A stretch of DNA of 64,000 nt, taken from assembly GCF_004137255.1 (NCBI RefSeq), contig NZ_SDWT01000002.1, positions 62,001-126,000 of the forward strand, written 5' to 3'. This stretch comes from Nocardioides oleivorans (GTDB lineage Bacteria > Actinomycetota > Actinomycetes > Propionibacteriales > Nocardioidaceae). Under the pieces are notes generated by a model, which was given only the letters and a program-made list of their open reading frames with translations, searched no databases and was not told where the DNA came from. Positions within the stretch are counted from its first letter, which is position 1. Each line of letters starts with the position of its first letter. The position numbers and the translations under genes are program-made. Shown one piece after another: positions 8,229-16,637 of the stretch.

Positions 8229-9616
8229 CGATGCTCCGTCCGCGTGAGGACGAGGGGCATGCCGCCGTCCGGGTGCAGGGCGACCTTGGCCCGCGCCGCG
8301 GGGCGGGACCAGCCGTCCGGGACGTCGACCCGGTGCTCGCGCAGCAGCTCGGCCAGGACGACCACCATCTCGCCGAGGGCGAAGTCGCGACCGATGCACA
8401 ACCGCGGTCCCTGCCCGAACGGGAGGTACGCCGTCCGCCCGGCGCCCTGCTCGAGGAAGCGTTCGGGTCGGAACGCCGGCGGCTCGGTCCAGGTGTCCTC
8501 GCGCCGGTGCACCAGCCAGGGGCTGATGATGGCCAGGGTGCCGGGCGGCACCCGGCGACCACCGAGGACGTCGTCCTCCTGCGACCGGCGCGAGAGCGCC
8601 CAGGCCGGGGGGTAGAGGCGCAGCGCCTCGTCGATGACCGCACGGGTCCAGGGCAGGCTGTCGCGGTGGTCGAGCAACGTGACCGGCCGGCCGTGCCCGG
8701 CGAGCTCGGCCCGCAGCCTGTCCTGTGCCTGGGGGTGCTCGGCGAGCAGCATGAGGGTCCAGGCCAGTGCTGCTGCCACCGTCTCGTGGCCGGCGACCAC
8801 CATGGTGATGAGCTCGTCGCGGACGGCCTGGTCGCTCAGCCCGCTGTCGAGCAGCAGCCCGAGCAGGTCGTCGCCGTGTTGGGTGGCCACCCCACCCGTC
8901 CGGCTGCCGCGAGCACGTCGCTGCGCGATGATCGTGGCCGAGCCGGCGTCGAGCTGGCGCCGGGCCCTGGCCAGTCGGAGGTTGGTGCGCGTCGGTGCCC
9001 ACCGCGCGGTGGGCAGGACGGATCGTCCGAGTCGCACCACGAGCTCGGCGGCGTCGCTGGTCGCGGTGAGCAGCTGGTGCGCCTGCCCGGACAGGTCGGC
9101 CGAGAAGAGCGCACGCCCGACGGCGTCCAGTCCGATGGTGTGGGTGAGTGCGGCGACGTCGACGAGGGTGCCCTCGGAGAGGTCCCGTCGCGTGACGACG
9201 CCTTCCACTGCTTCGGCTGCGGCAGCCCGGACCTGGTCGCTCACGGCGATGAGGCGTTCGTGGTGGAACGCGGGGGAGGCGATGCGACGGTGCTCGATCC
9301 AGGTCGGCTCCGCGGAGGCGAGCAGCCCGGGGCCCGTCACGCGCGCCAGGGCGGCGTACTGCACGGTCTGCTTGCGCCAGTTGCGCGCAGACACCTGGAG
9401 CACGTGCCGGACGTCGTCGGGATCGTTGACCAGGAGCGCCGGGGGACCGGGCACAGGGAAGGCGACGAGGTCGCCGAAGCGTTCGGACACGGAGGTCAGG
9501 AAGGTCAGCGGATCAGCCCGGATGGACCGGAAGCCACGCGCCATGTCGAGGGAGGTGGGCCCGGGCACGCCGATGTCGGTGGGCTGCATGGCCTGCAGCC
9601 GGGTGGCCACGCTCAC
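8225..9616 (-). CDS. Cytochrome P450 of the carotenoid operon
   Basis: 463 residues, normal P450 length. I-helix AGHET at about residues 275-279, ExxR as EALR at 330-333, PERF at about 384-387, and heme loop FGQGPRLCIG at 400-409 with C407 as thiolate ligand. No membrane anchor. It starts at GTG 9616, overlapping the lycopene cyclase subunit stop, and its stop overlaps the glycosyltransferase. Its position just before a CrtQ-like transferase suggests it creates the hydroxyl or carboxyl group that is glycosylated, a step done in staphylococci by the FAD enzyme CrtP. No ferredoxin or reductase is in the operon, so electrons must come from elsewhere. Substrate and regiochemistry are inference. 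Confidence 0.92.
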   Translation of the reverse strand: MSVATRLQAMQPTDIGVPGPTSLDMARGFRSIRADPLTFLTSVSERFGDLVAFPVPGPPALLVNDPDDVRHVLQVSARNWRKQTVQYAALARVTGPGLLASAEPTWIEHRRIASPAFHHERLIAVSDQVRAAAAEAVEGVVTRRDLSEGTLVDVAALTHTIGLDAVGRALFSADLSGQAHQLLTATSDAAELVVRLGRSVLPTARWAPTRTNLRLARARRQLDAGSATIIAQRRARGSRTGGVATQHGDDLLGLLLDSGLSDQAVRDELITMVVAGHETVAAALAWTLMLLAEHPQAQDRLRAELAGHGRPVTLLDHRDSLPWTRAVIDEALRLYPPAWALSRRSQEDDVLGGRRVPPGTLAIISPWLVHRREDTWTEPPAFRPERFLEQGAGRTAYLPFGQGPRLCIGRDFALGEMVVVLAELLREHRVDVPDGWSRPAARAKVALHPDGGMPLVLTRTEHR

Positions 9617-9969
9617 GCGTCCACCTCACCGAGGTCGTCGCGCTCGTCGACACTGCGAGGGCCGTACCAGGTCCACGCCACGCAGGTCGCCAGGACGAGC
9701 GCGAAGCCGAAGGCGAGGTCCTCGACCGGTGCGTACAGCAGGCGGCCGTCGCCCACGAGCACGATGCGGTCGCTCCCGAGGATGGCGTCCGGGTCGTACT
9801 GCACGATGCCGCGCCCGGTCAGCCACCCGTTGGTGAGGAGCTGGAAGAACACGATGATCGCGTAGGACAGCCACCAGTCCCGCGTCGTGGTCAACCGCGT
9901 CCGCACCACCCAGCGGTCCAGCACCAGTGCGACGACGACCCCCACGGCCGCCAGGACCGTGTACGTCAT
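9613..9969 (-). CDS. Lycopene cyclase subunit, second of the heterodimer
   Basis: 118 residues, about three hydrophobic helices, with the lycopene cyclase domain motif PVEDLAFGF near residue 81. It is the partner of the subunit encoded immediately upstream. Actinobacterial split cyclases (CrtYc/CrtYd, CrtYe/CrtYf, CrtYg/CrtYh) need both small proteins to close beta-, epsilon- or gamma-ionone rings. Which ring this pair makes cannot be read from motifs. The start ATG 9969 is fixed by an ATGA overlap with the upstream subunit; the longer open frame is not needed. No lycopene elongase (crtEb) is present, so the substrate is probably a C40 chain. Confidence 0.85.
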   Translation of the reverse strand: MTYTVLAAVGVVVALVLDRWVVRTRLTTTRDWWLSYAIIVFFQLLTNGWLTGRGIVQYDPDAILGSDRIVLVGDGRLLYAPVEDLAFGFALVLATCVAWTWYGPRSVDERDDLGEVDA

Positions 9970-10334
9970 CGCGACCCCTGCTGGTCGCGACCACTGGTGC
10001 GACGGAACGCACCCGGACCTCGACCCCGGCGCGCGGCACGGACGCCCTCGAGGGTCAGGATCGAGACGAACGGGATGACGACGAAGAAGGCGATCTCCTC
10101 GAGCGGCAGTCCGGCGACGCGCCACGGCAGGGTCTGGCCGGCGTCGAAGCGCCAGTGCCCGACGTGGGTCGCGTAGAGGTCCCAGGCCAGGAAGGGCAGG
10201 CCGGCCGTCACGATCGCGAGCAGCAGGCGTCGTGGTTGCCGCAGGACGCGCAGCCGGAAGGCCGGGACGAGGGGGAGCGTCCCCGCCAGGCAGAAGGCGA
10301 GCATGGCCGCGTAGGACCAGTGCGGAAGGCTCAT
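9966..10334 (-). CDS. Lycopene cyclase subunit, first of the heterodimer
   Basis: 122 residues with three predicted membrane helices and the signature PLEEIAFFVVIP near residue 77, the conserved glutamate motif of the CrtYc/CrtYe half. WDLYATHVGHWRFD is also typical. ATG 10334 overlaps the crtI stop (ATGA). Together with the downstream 118-residue subunit it forms the membrane-bound cyclase that follows lycopene formation. It ends in a basic tail. Confidence 0.86.
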   Translation of the reverse strand: MSLPHWSYAAMLAFCLAGTLPLVPAFRLRVLRQPRRLLLAIVTAGLPFLAWDLYATHVGHWRFDAGQTLPWRVAGLPLEEIAFFVVIPFVSILTLEGVRAARRGRGPGAFRRTSGRDQQGSR

Positions 10335-11953
10335 CCGTCCACCGGCTGCGACGACCGGTCGCCCGTGAGCCGCTTGAGGACCAGCTCGGCGCTGATCAGG
10401 CACATGGGAAGGCCCACGCCGGGGATGGTGCTCGACCCGGCGTAGAGCAGGCCCTCGACCTTGCGCGAGACGTTGCCCGGACGGAAGAACGCGCTCTGCT
10501 GGAGCGTGTGCTCGAGGCCGAGCGCGCCCCCGCGCCATGCGTGGTAGCGGCTCGCGAAGTCGGCGGGTCCGATCGTCTGGCGCACGGTGATCCGCTCGCG
10601 CAGGTCGGGGACGTCGGCCCAGGAGGCGATCATGTCGATCGCCGCGTCCGCCGCGCGTTCCACCCCGGGGGAGCCCGCACCGTCGGCGCCACCGTGTCCG
10701 AGGCTGGTGTCGGCCGGCACCGGGACGAGCACGAAGAGGTTCTCGGAGCCGGGTGGGGCCACGGTCGGGTCCGTCTCCGACGGCTTGCACACGTAGATGG
10801 ACGCCGGGTCCGGGACCCGTGACGGCTGCTCGAAGATGTCGCCGAAGTTCTGTCGCCAGTCCGCGGTGAAGAAGAGCGAGTGGTGGGGCAGCTCCGGCAG
10901 CTCGCCGTCCACGCCGAGCAGGGCGAGCACGGCGCCCGGTCCGGGTGATCGGCTGGTCCACGTGGGCTCGGGATGGGTCTGGTGCTCGTCGGCCAGCAGC
11001 TCGGTCTCCACGTGGTGGAGGTCGGCGGCTCCCACCACGACGTCGGCGGGCAACGTGACGGGTCGACGGCCCCCGTCCGTGTACTCGACACCGTGGACCC
11101 TCGGCCGACGGCCGCCCTCCTGGTCCGTCAGGATGGCGGTCACCTCGGCCTCCCGGTGCAGCCGTGCACCGTGCCGCTCCGCCAGGGACGCGATCACCTC
11201 GATCAGCCGGCTGAAGCCGCCCTGGGGGTAGAGGACCCGGTCGCCGAGGTCGAGGTGGGTCATCAGGTGGTAGATGCTGGGCGTGCGATCGGGGGACGAG
11301 CCGAGGAACACGGCGGGGTAGCCGAGCACCTGTCGCAACCGGGTGTCGGAGAAGTTGCGGGACACGTGGCTCTCGAGGGAGCGGCCCAGGAGCCGGGCGA
11401 GCTTCGGGGTCCGCCGTACGACGTCGGTGCCGAGCAGCTGGCCCACGCTGTCGAAGCTGGTGTAGAGGAACCGGCGCAACGCCATCTCGTAGGTGTCCTC
11501 GGCGGAGCGGAGGTAGTCGTCGAGCCGCCTGCCCGCGCCGGGCTCGATCGCCTCGAACAGGGCCCGGTTGTGTGCTCGGTCCGGCCGCAGGTCGACGGGG
11601 TCGGGCCGACCCTCGAAGAAGACGCGATAGCTGGGGTCGAGGGTGACGAGGTCGAGCTCGGCCTCCGCCGAGGTGCCCAGCAGCTCGAAGAAGTGCTCGA
11701 ACACCTCGGGCATGAGGTACCACGACGCACCGGTGTCGAACCGGAAGCCGTCGCGCTCCAGGCTCCCGACCCTCCCGCCGAGGTCGCGGTTCCTCTCGAG
11801 GAGGTCGACGCTGTAGCCGCGGGAGGCGAGGAGCGCAGCCGTGGCGAGACCGGAGATGCCGCCGCCGATCACCACGACCCGCGTGGGAGAACCGTCGTCG
11901 GCCGGGGTCGGGAGCGCAGGGCTCCCCGACACGAGCTCGGGCAGGCGCATCAC
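10331..11953 (-). CDS. crtI: Phytoene desaturase
   Basis: 540 residues. An N-terminal FAD-binding Rossmann motif (VVVIGGGISGLATAALLASRGYSVDLLE) lies at about residues 27-55, followed by NRDLGGRVGSLERDGFRFDTG, typical of CrtI. The C-terminal amine-oxidoreductase signature (LYAGSSTIPGVGLPMCLISAELV) is present. It removes hydrogens from phytoene stepwise to give lycopene. GTG 11953 and ATG 11950 are alternative starts, giving GTGA or TGATG overlap with crtB; both are translationally coupled. The number of desaturation steps cannot be predicted. Full length for the family. Confidence 0.95.
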   Translation of the reverse strand: MMRLPELVSGSPALPTPADDGSPTRVVVIGGGISGLATAALLASRGYSVDLLERNRDLGGRVGSLERDGFRFDTGASWYLMPEVFEHFFELLGTSAEAELDLVTLDPSYRVFFEGRPDPVDLRPDRAHNRALFEAIEPGAGRRLDDYLRSAEDTYEMALRRFLYTSFDSVGQLLGTDVVRRTPKLARLLGRSLESHVSRNFSDTRLRQVLGYPAVFLGSSPDRTPSIYHLMTHLDLGDRVLYPQGGFSRLIEVIASLAERHGARLHREAEVTAILTDQEGGRRPRVHGVEYTDGGRRPVTLPADVVVGAADLHHVETELLADEHQTHPEPTWTSRSPGPGAVLALLGVDGELPELPHHSLFFTADWRQNFGDIFEQPSRVPDPASIYVCKPSETDPTVAPPGSENLFVLVPVPADTSLGHGGADGAGSPGVERAADAAIDMIASWADVPDLRERITVRQTIGPADFASRYHAWRGGALGLEHTLQQSAFFRPGNVSRKVEGLLYAGSSTIPGVGLPMCLISAELVLKRLTGDRSSQPVDG

Positions 11954-12834
11954 GCACGACCCTCGTGCAGCGCGCCGAGCAGCAGTCGCAGCTTCGCCGA
12001 CCGGGGGACGCTGATGCGCCGGCGCCGGATCTCCGCGGCGGGTGTGTCACCCAGCCGGGTCGCCAGCTCGGCGAAGGTCGCATGTGCGGCCCGCACGGCC
12101 CGACGACTGCTCGGGGGCAGGTCGGGGATCACGGCTGCGGCCGCCGCGAGGTCGGCATCGATGTCGGCCAGGATGCGGTCCCGGTCACCGTCGGAGAAGT
12201 CGTCCACGTCGAGTCCGGGGAAGTAGTCGCGTCGCAGGACGTCGTGGTCGTCGGCCAGGTCACGGATGAAGTTCAGCTTCTGGAAGGCGGCGCCCAGTCG
12301 GCGAGCGCCTGGGGCGAGCCGCTCGTAGTGTCGCGACCTGTCCGCGGGCGCGTCCGGCGCGGCGAGGAAGGCTCGCAGGCACATGAGCCCCACCACCTCG
12401 GCGGATCCGTACACGTAGGTCTCGAAGCTGGCCTGGGTGTGCACGCGCACGTCGAGGTCGCTGCGCATGGAGGCGAAGAACGGTTCGACGACCTCCTGCT
12501 CGATTCCCACCGCCACCGCCGTCCGGGCGAAGGCGTGCACGACGAGGTTCGCGCTGTAGCCGGTGCGGAGTGCGTGGGCGACGTCGTCCTGCAGCCAGTC
12601 CAACATCGTGGCCCGGGCCGACGCGTCGAGTGCGGGGTCGGGGTTGTCGACGATCTCGTCGGCCACGCGCACGAGCGCGTAGATGTTGCACACCTGCGTC
12701 CGCACAGGTTCGGCGAGGAGGCGGGAGGCCAGCCCGAACGAGCTCGAGTACTGCCGGATGACCACAGCGGAGCTCGCCTCGGACACCACGTCGTAGAGGG
12801 TGCGTCCGCTGGCGCGACCGGTGAAGACGCTCAT
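11950..12834 (-). CDS. crtB: Phytoene synthase
   Basis: 294 residues of the trans-isoprenyl diphosphate synthase, head-to-head group. Aspartate-rich motif 1 is DEIVD at residues 59-63; motif 2 is RDLADD at about 191-196, preceded by QKLNFI. YVYGSAEVVGLM is the usual squalene/phytoene synthase element. It condenses two GGPP into phytoene. The open frame extends 76 residues upstream but the true start is ATG 12834, which overlaps the crtE stop (ATGA) and gives the family-standard N-terminus. Confidence 0.95.
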   Translation of the reverse strand: MSVFTGRASGRTLYDVVSEASSAVVIRQYSSSFGLASRLLAEPVRTQVCNIYALVRVADEIVDNPDPALDASARATMLDWLQDDVAHALRTGYSANLVVHAFARTAVAVGIEQEVVEPFFASMRSDLDVRVHTQASFETYVYGSAEVVGLMCLRAFLAAPDAPADRSRHYERLAPGARRLGAAFQKLNFIRDLADDHDVLRRDYFPGLDVDDFSDGDRDRILADIDADLAAAAAVIPDLPPSSRRAVRAAHATFAELATRLGDTPAAEIRRRRISVPRSAKLRLLLGALHEGRA

Positions 12835-13874
12835 GCCGCTGTCCCCTGACCGGCGACCACCAGTGGCGGCCTGGCCATGAGCTCGTCGACGAAGTCGAGC
12901 GAGACACCCATGTCGGCGAGGACCTCGCGTGCTGCCACGAGGTGCTCCTCGACCAGTGTCTCGACGAAGGCACGCGACCCGGAGGACGCGAGGAGGTCGC
13001 GCACGTCGTCGAGCTCTGCGGTCTCGAGGTCGCGCCCCACGAAGCTGCTGATCGCCTCCCACTGGGGTGTGGACCGGGCGTGCACCAGAAGCGGCGTCTG
13101 CTTGCCGGTGCGGAGGTCACCCGTGGCGCTCTTGCCCGACTGCTCGGGGTCACCGAAGACGCCGATCAGGTCGTCGACGAGCTGGAAGGCGAGGCCGAGC
13201 GAGCGCCCCGCCTCGCCCAGTCGGGTCGTCGTGGGTGGCTCGGCGCCGGCCAGCACGGATCCGGCCTGCAGCGGGAGCGCGAACGAGTAGGCGCTGGTCT
13301 TCAGCTCCTCCATCTGCAGGCTCTCGTCGAGGGTGACGGCGGCCGTTCCCAGGGCGAGGCGGACGTCGGCCAGCTCACCCGCCGCGGTGGTGTGGAGCGC
13401 GAGGTCGAACAGGTCGAGGAGCCCGTGCACGACGTCGGGAGGTGCGTCACAGGTGGCGACGGTGCGCAGGGCGGCAGCGAGGGCGAGGTCGCCGGCCAGG
13501 ACCGCAGCGGCGAGCCCGTAGCCGCCGGCGGCGAGCGCTCCGGCACCTGACGACGTGGCGTCGGCGCGGAAGGTGCCGCTCACGTTGGGTCGCCCACGCC
13601 GCACGTGGTCGTCGTCGATCACGTCGTCGTGGATGACGAATGCCGTGTGGAGCATCTCGATGGCGGCCCCGACCTCGGCTGCGGCGCCCGGCCGGACGCC
13701 GCCGAGGGCGTCATGGGTGGCCATCACGAGCCGGGGCCGGAACCGCTTGCCGCCCTGCAACGCCAGGTCGAGGGCGTCCCAGAGGAGGAGGTGGTGGCGG
13801 TCCACAGCAGCCGCGCGGGCCCGGCCCTGCTCGGTGAGCCGACGCAGGACTGCGTCGGCGTCGATCTCCAGCAT
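12831..13874 (-). CDS. crtE: Geranylgeranyl diphosphate synthase
   Basis: 347 residues. First aspartate-rich motif HDDVIDDD at about 82-89 with the RRGRPN element after it, GGKRFRPRLV at 41-50, and second motif DDLIGVFGD at about 234-242 followed by GK...TGK. It makes GGPP for phytoene synthesis. First gene of the carotenoid operon: ATG 13874 has AGGAG five nt upstream and 171 bp of non-coding DNA before the next gene. Small residues near the first aspartate motif do not let me predict chain length with certainty, but operon context makes C20 the obvious product. Confidence 0.95.
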   Translation of the reverse strand: MLEIDADAVLRRLTEQGRARAAAVDRHHLLLWDALDLALQGGKRFRPRLVMATHDALGGVRPGAAAEVGAAIEMLHTAFVIHDDVIDDDHVRRGRPNVSGTFRADATSSGAGALAAGGYGLAAAVLAGDLALAAALRTVATCDAPPDVVHGLLDLFDLALHTTAAGELADVRLALGTAAVTLDESLQMEELKTSAYSFALPLQAGSVLAGAEPPTTTRLGEAGRSLGLAFQLVDDLIGVFGDPEQSGKSATGDLRTGKQTPLLVHARSTPQWEAISSFVGRDLETAELDDVRDLLASSGSRAFVETLVEEHLVAAREVLADMGVSLDFVDELMARPPLVVAGQGTAA

Positions 13875-14045
13875 GCTTCTCCTCTCGTCAAGCTTCGTGC
13901 GAGCAAACCTAGGCAGGATGTGGAAGTCAATCTACGCACGACACGAGGGACGTGCCGTGCTGGCCCGTGCACCTGACGCCAGCGAGACCGTCGTGGGTCG
14001 CGCGGCCGCGGATCGGCCCGTCGACCAGTGGCGACCGGTCGTCGC
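13875..14045 (-). promoter_or_regulatory. Promoter region of the carotenoid operon
   Basis: 171 non-coding bp upstream of crtE hold the operon's only visible promoter space. On the minus strand TTGACT (13925-13930) and TAGGTT (13906-13911) are seen, but they are only 13 bp apart, too close for an ordinary sigma-A pair; TTGACT could pair with another hexamer. The ribosome-binding site AGGAG is at about 13879-13884. No clear palindromic operator was found. Confidence 0.4.
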
Positions 14046-15317
14046 TCACCGTCGCCATCCTCCCAGCCACGACTCCAACGTGTCGCGCGATGTCCACGGG
14101 CGGAGCCCGGTGTCGATCGGCGGTCCCGGGGGTGCGAGCTCGGGTCGGCACCACCGGGCGGCCCGGCGCTCGAGCCGGAGGTCGTGCAGCTCGGCGCACC
14201 CGTGCGCGACCGTCGCGGTCGCGGCGGTGCCGCCGAGGGCGGTGAGCAGGCCGGCCCACGCCGCGCTGTCGCCGGTGAGTCCCTCACGGACCACCACGTG
14301 CAGCCGCGCGGTGTCGGGCACCCCCTGCTCGGCCGGGAGGACGCGCGGGTCGTCGCCCACCACGCGACGGTGGTCCGCCCCGAGCCGCACCGCGACGCGA
14401 GGCAGGGCGGCGAGCAGGGAGTCGACGGTGACGAGCAGCTCGGTGTCGGTCAGCTCGGGGGTGCAGGTCACCACGACCTCGGCCGGCCCCCTCGCGAGCC
14501 CGCGCCAGGTCGTGCCGACGGCCGAGGTCCTGTCGGCGACGGCCACCGTCTCCTGCAGGCGCGCGGCCGGGTGGCGGCCGCGCTCCCCGGCGTCCGGCCC
14601 GTCGTGCCAGGCGACGGCGTCCGGACAGTGCGCGAGCAGCCCTCCGGCCGTCCACGACCGGTGCGCGAGCTCCCAGTCCTCGCCCCCGTAGGAGCTGAAC
14701 GTCTCGTCGAAGCCGCCGACCTCGTCGAACCACCACCGGCTGCACGCGAGGACCGCGGAGATGACGAACCGGTGCGCCGTGGCGTCCGCGTCGAGGAGGT
14801 CGCGGGTGTCGGCATAGGCCCGGCGCAGCCACTCCGGCTCGGGCAGCTCGTGGGGCGGCGCCACGTCCTCGATGGCGCCCTCGACGCTCGAGCCCGACAG
14901 GTCGGCGTGGCGGCGACGACCCACCACGAGGGCCTCGGGGAGCGACTCGGGCAGCCGCACCATGTGCTCGACGAACCGGGCCTCGGGGGTGGTGTCCGCG
15001 TCGAGCAGCACCACCACCTCGCCGGTGCTGGCGGCCACGCCCAGGTTGCGCGCGGCCGCGGCCCGGAAGCCGTCGTCGGACTGCCGCACCAGCCGCACGC
15101 CTGCCGGGACCGTCGGGGGCCTCCGCGATCCGTCGTCCGCGACGACGACCTCGTCCGGTGGACGAGTCTGGCGGCGCAGCGCTGCGAGGGTCCGGTCCAG
15201 CTCGGCCTGCTGCTCGTAGAGCGCCACCACGACGGACACGGTTCGACGGGGTGGTCGTCGCGGTGCCAGGTCCCACCGGTTGCCGACCACGCTCGCGCCG
15301 TAGGGCGGGGTCCTCAC
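14046..15317 (-). CDS. GT2 family glycosyltransferase
   Basis: 423 residues. GT-A domain: VSVVVALYEQQAELDRTLAAL, VVVADDGS, AAARNLGVAASTGEVVVLLDADTTP (DxD), and GGFDETFSSYGGEDWELAHR, a donor/acceptor element common in GT2 enzymes making surface polysaccharides. About 150 C-terminal residues have no clear family. GTG 15317 overlaps the upstream stop (GTGA), so I prefer it to the longer frame beginning at 15401. With the adjacent glycosyltransferase it forms a two-gene unit; the next gene downstream is crtE after a 171 bp gap. Substrate unknown; a link to carotenoid glycosylation is possible but not indicated. Confidence 0.8.
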   Translation of the reverse strand: MRTPPYGASVVGNRWDLAPRRPPRRTVSVVVALYEQQAELDRTLAALRRQTRPPDEVVVADDGSRRPPTVPAGVRLVRQSDDGFRAAAARNLGVAASTGEVVVLLDADTTPEARFVEHMVRLPESLPEALVVGRRRHADLSGSSVEGAIEDVAPPHELPEPEWLRRAYADTRDLLDADATAHRFVISAVLACSRWWFDEVGGFDETFSSYGGEDWELAHRSWTAGGLLAHCPDAVAWHDGPDAGERGRHPAARLQETVAVADRTSAVGTTWRGLARGPAEVVVTCTPELTDTELLVTVDSLLAALPRVAVRLGADHRRVVGDDPRVLPAEQGVPDTARLHVVVREGLTGDSAAWAGLLTALGGTAATATVAHGCAELHDLRLERRAARWCRPELAPPGPPIDTGLRPWTSRDTLESWLGGWRR

Positions 15318-16324
15318 CCGTCCACCGTCGACCACCAGGCGTGGTACGCGGCTGCCGTGTCGTCGAGCCCCGGTCCGAGATCGGTCCCCGGTGACGTCCA
15401 CGTCGTGGCGGGGTCTTGCAGCGCGGCCTCGAGCGCGGGGACCAGCGACCCGTCGTCGAAGAGCGTCATCGTCCCGGGCCGGAGGACGGCCATCTCGCGG
15501 GCGTAGGCACCGTCACGCACGAGGGGACGGCGCCCGGCGGCGATCCAGGAGTTGAGGCTCCCCGACGCCGACACGTTGCGGTGCGCCACGACCGGCACGG
15601 TGACGCCTCGCAGTGCGCCGGCCACGTCGCCCTCCGGGACCCGACCGACGACGTCCACCGGCACGCCGCGAGCGCGGCTCGTCCGCAGGAGGACGTCGAC
15701 CTCGTCGTCGTGCCCCGGTGCGGCCCTGCCGAGCACCCGGACCTGCGCCAGTCGCCCGGCGCGGCGCAGCGCGGACGCCGCCCGGACGACCTGGCGATGA
15801 CCCTTGCCGGGATAGACGAAGCCGAACACGCCCAGCACCGGGACGGCGTTGCGCTCGACGGTGTCCGGGTCACGCAGCAGCGTGCGGAAGACCGGGAGCG
15901 GGATCACCGACCCGCGGGGGTCGTCGGTGCACCACCGGCCGACCAGTGAGTGCTCGTGCCACGAGTTCGTGACCCACGCGCGACTGGCCCGGACCATGCG
16001 GCTGTACGCCGCCGCGCGGGCGTGGAACACGGGTCCGTCCGTGGGCTGGGGGACGTCGTGCAGCGTCAGGGTCAGGGCCACTCGTCGTGCGAGCCGCTCG
16101 ACCGCGGACGCCGCCTCGGCGGGGTCGCGGGCCAGCAGGCGGTCGGTCACGTGCAGGTGGACGCGCGTCCCGGCGACGAGCTCCTGGGCGCGACGCGCCA
16201 CGGGAGCCCCGGCGGCGCCCGCCACCTCGCCGGCGTACCGGGTCACCCCGTGCGTGTCGGAGCCCAGCAGGAGGTGGAGCGGTGTCGCGCGGTCGTACGC
16301 GCGGAGGGCGGGGGACTGCAGCAC
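15314..16324 (-). CDS. Glycosyltransferase, GT-B fold
   Basis: 336 residues from GTG 16324. The N-terminal half has HLLLGSDTHGVTRYAGEVA and ALTLTLHDVPQ; the C-terminal half has the Rossmann donor-side pattern VPVLGVFGFVYPGKGHRQVVRAA and AHRNVSASGSLNSWIAAGRRPLV, the usual place of the nucleotide-sugar contacts in GT4-like enzymes. I chose GTG 16324 because AAGGA lies 7 nt upstream; an in-frame GTG at 16396 would add a 24-residue Arg/Gly-rich leader. The stop overlaps the downstream GT2 gene, so the two are co-translated. Acceptor unknown. Confidence 0.7.
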   Translation of the reverse strand: MLQSPALRAYDRATPLHLLLGSDTHGVTRYAGEVAGAAGAPVARRAQELVAGTRVHLHVTDRLLARDPAEAASAVERLARRVALTLTLHDVPQPTDGPVFHARAAAYSRMVRASRAWVTNSWHEHSLVGRWCTDDPRGSVIPLPVFRTLLRDPDTVERNAVPVLGVFGFVYPGKGHRQVVRAASALRRAGRLAQVRVLGRAAPGHDDEVDVLLRTSRARGVPVDVVGRVPEGDVAGALRGVTVPVVAHRNVSASGSLNSWIAAGRRPLVRDGAYAREMAVLRPGTMTLFDDGSLVPALEAALQDPATTWTSPGTDLGPGLDDTAAAYHAWWSTVDG

Positions 16325-16504
16325 GCTGACATCCTTGCCCGCACCCGAGCGGATCCGGCTCCCCCCAAAGCGGGTGCGCACCGGAGCACGACCCACCCGA
16401 GCGGGCGATTCCCTGCGTCGGGCGGACGGGTACGGTCGTGGGGTCTTCGAGTGACCTCACCACTACCGGGTGGTGGCTCCACCCGCGATGGGTGATCGTT
16501 GACA

Positions 16505-16539
16505 GTGCGACCTGGCCCCGGAAGATGGCCAGGTCGCAC
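16505..16539. terminator. Perfect 13-bp inverted repeat hairpin
   Basis: GTGCGACCTGGCC (16505-16517) and GGCCAGGTCGCAC (16527-16539) form a perfect 13-bp stem with a 9-nt loop. It lies between the GlsB-like gene and the next minus-strand gene. No U-tract follows on either strand, so it may be an actinobacterial I-shaped terminator or an RNA-processing hairpin. Confidence 0.55.
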
Positions 16540-16587
16540 CCATGCTGACTCCCGGGACGCTACGGGGGACCACCGACAGTGGCCCTG

Positions 16588-16626
16588 GGGATGCGGGAGC
16601 CACAGCGTGTGCAGCCCCCGCATCCC
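16588..16626 (-). terminator. Hairpin 12 nt downstream of the GlsB-like gene
   Basis: GGGATGCGGG (16588-16597) and CCCGCATCCC (16617-16626) give a 10-bp stem with a 19-nt loop immediately after the stop at 16638. Likely the transcript end of that gene; no U-tract. Confidence 0.5.
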
Positions 16627-16637
16627 GGACGGTGGGG

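Noticed and set aside
7074-9002. 642-codon frame extending the CrtQ-like glycosyltransferase upstream
   Set aside because: The extra residues are antisense-like noise inside the P450 gene. The ATGA overlap at 8225-8228 fixes the real start.
13906-13930. TTGACT and TAGGTT as a -35/-10 pair for crtE
   Set aside because: The spacer would be 13 bp, too short for sigma-A. I report only a promoter region.
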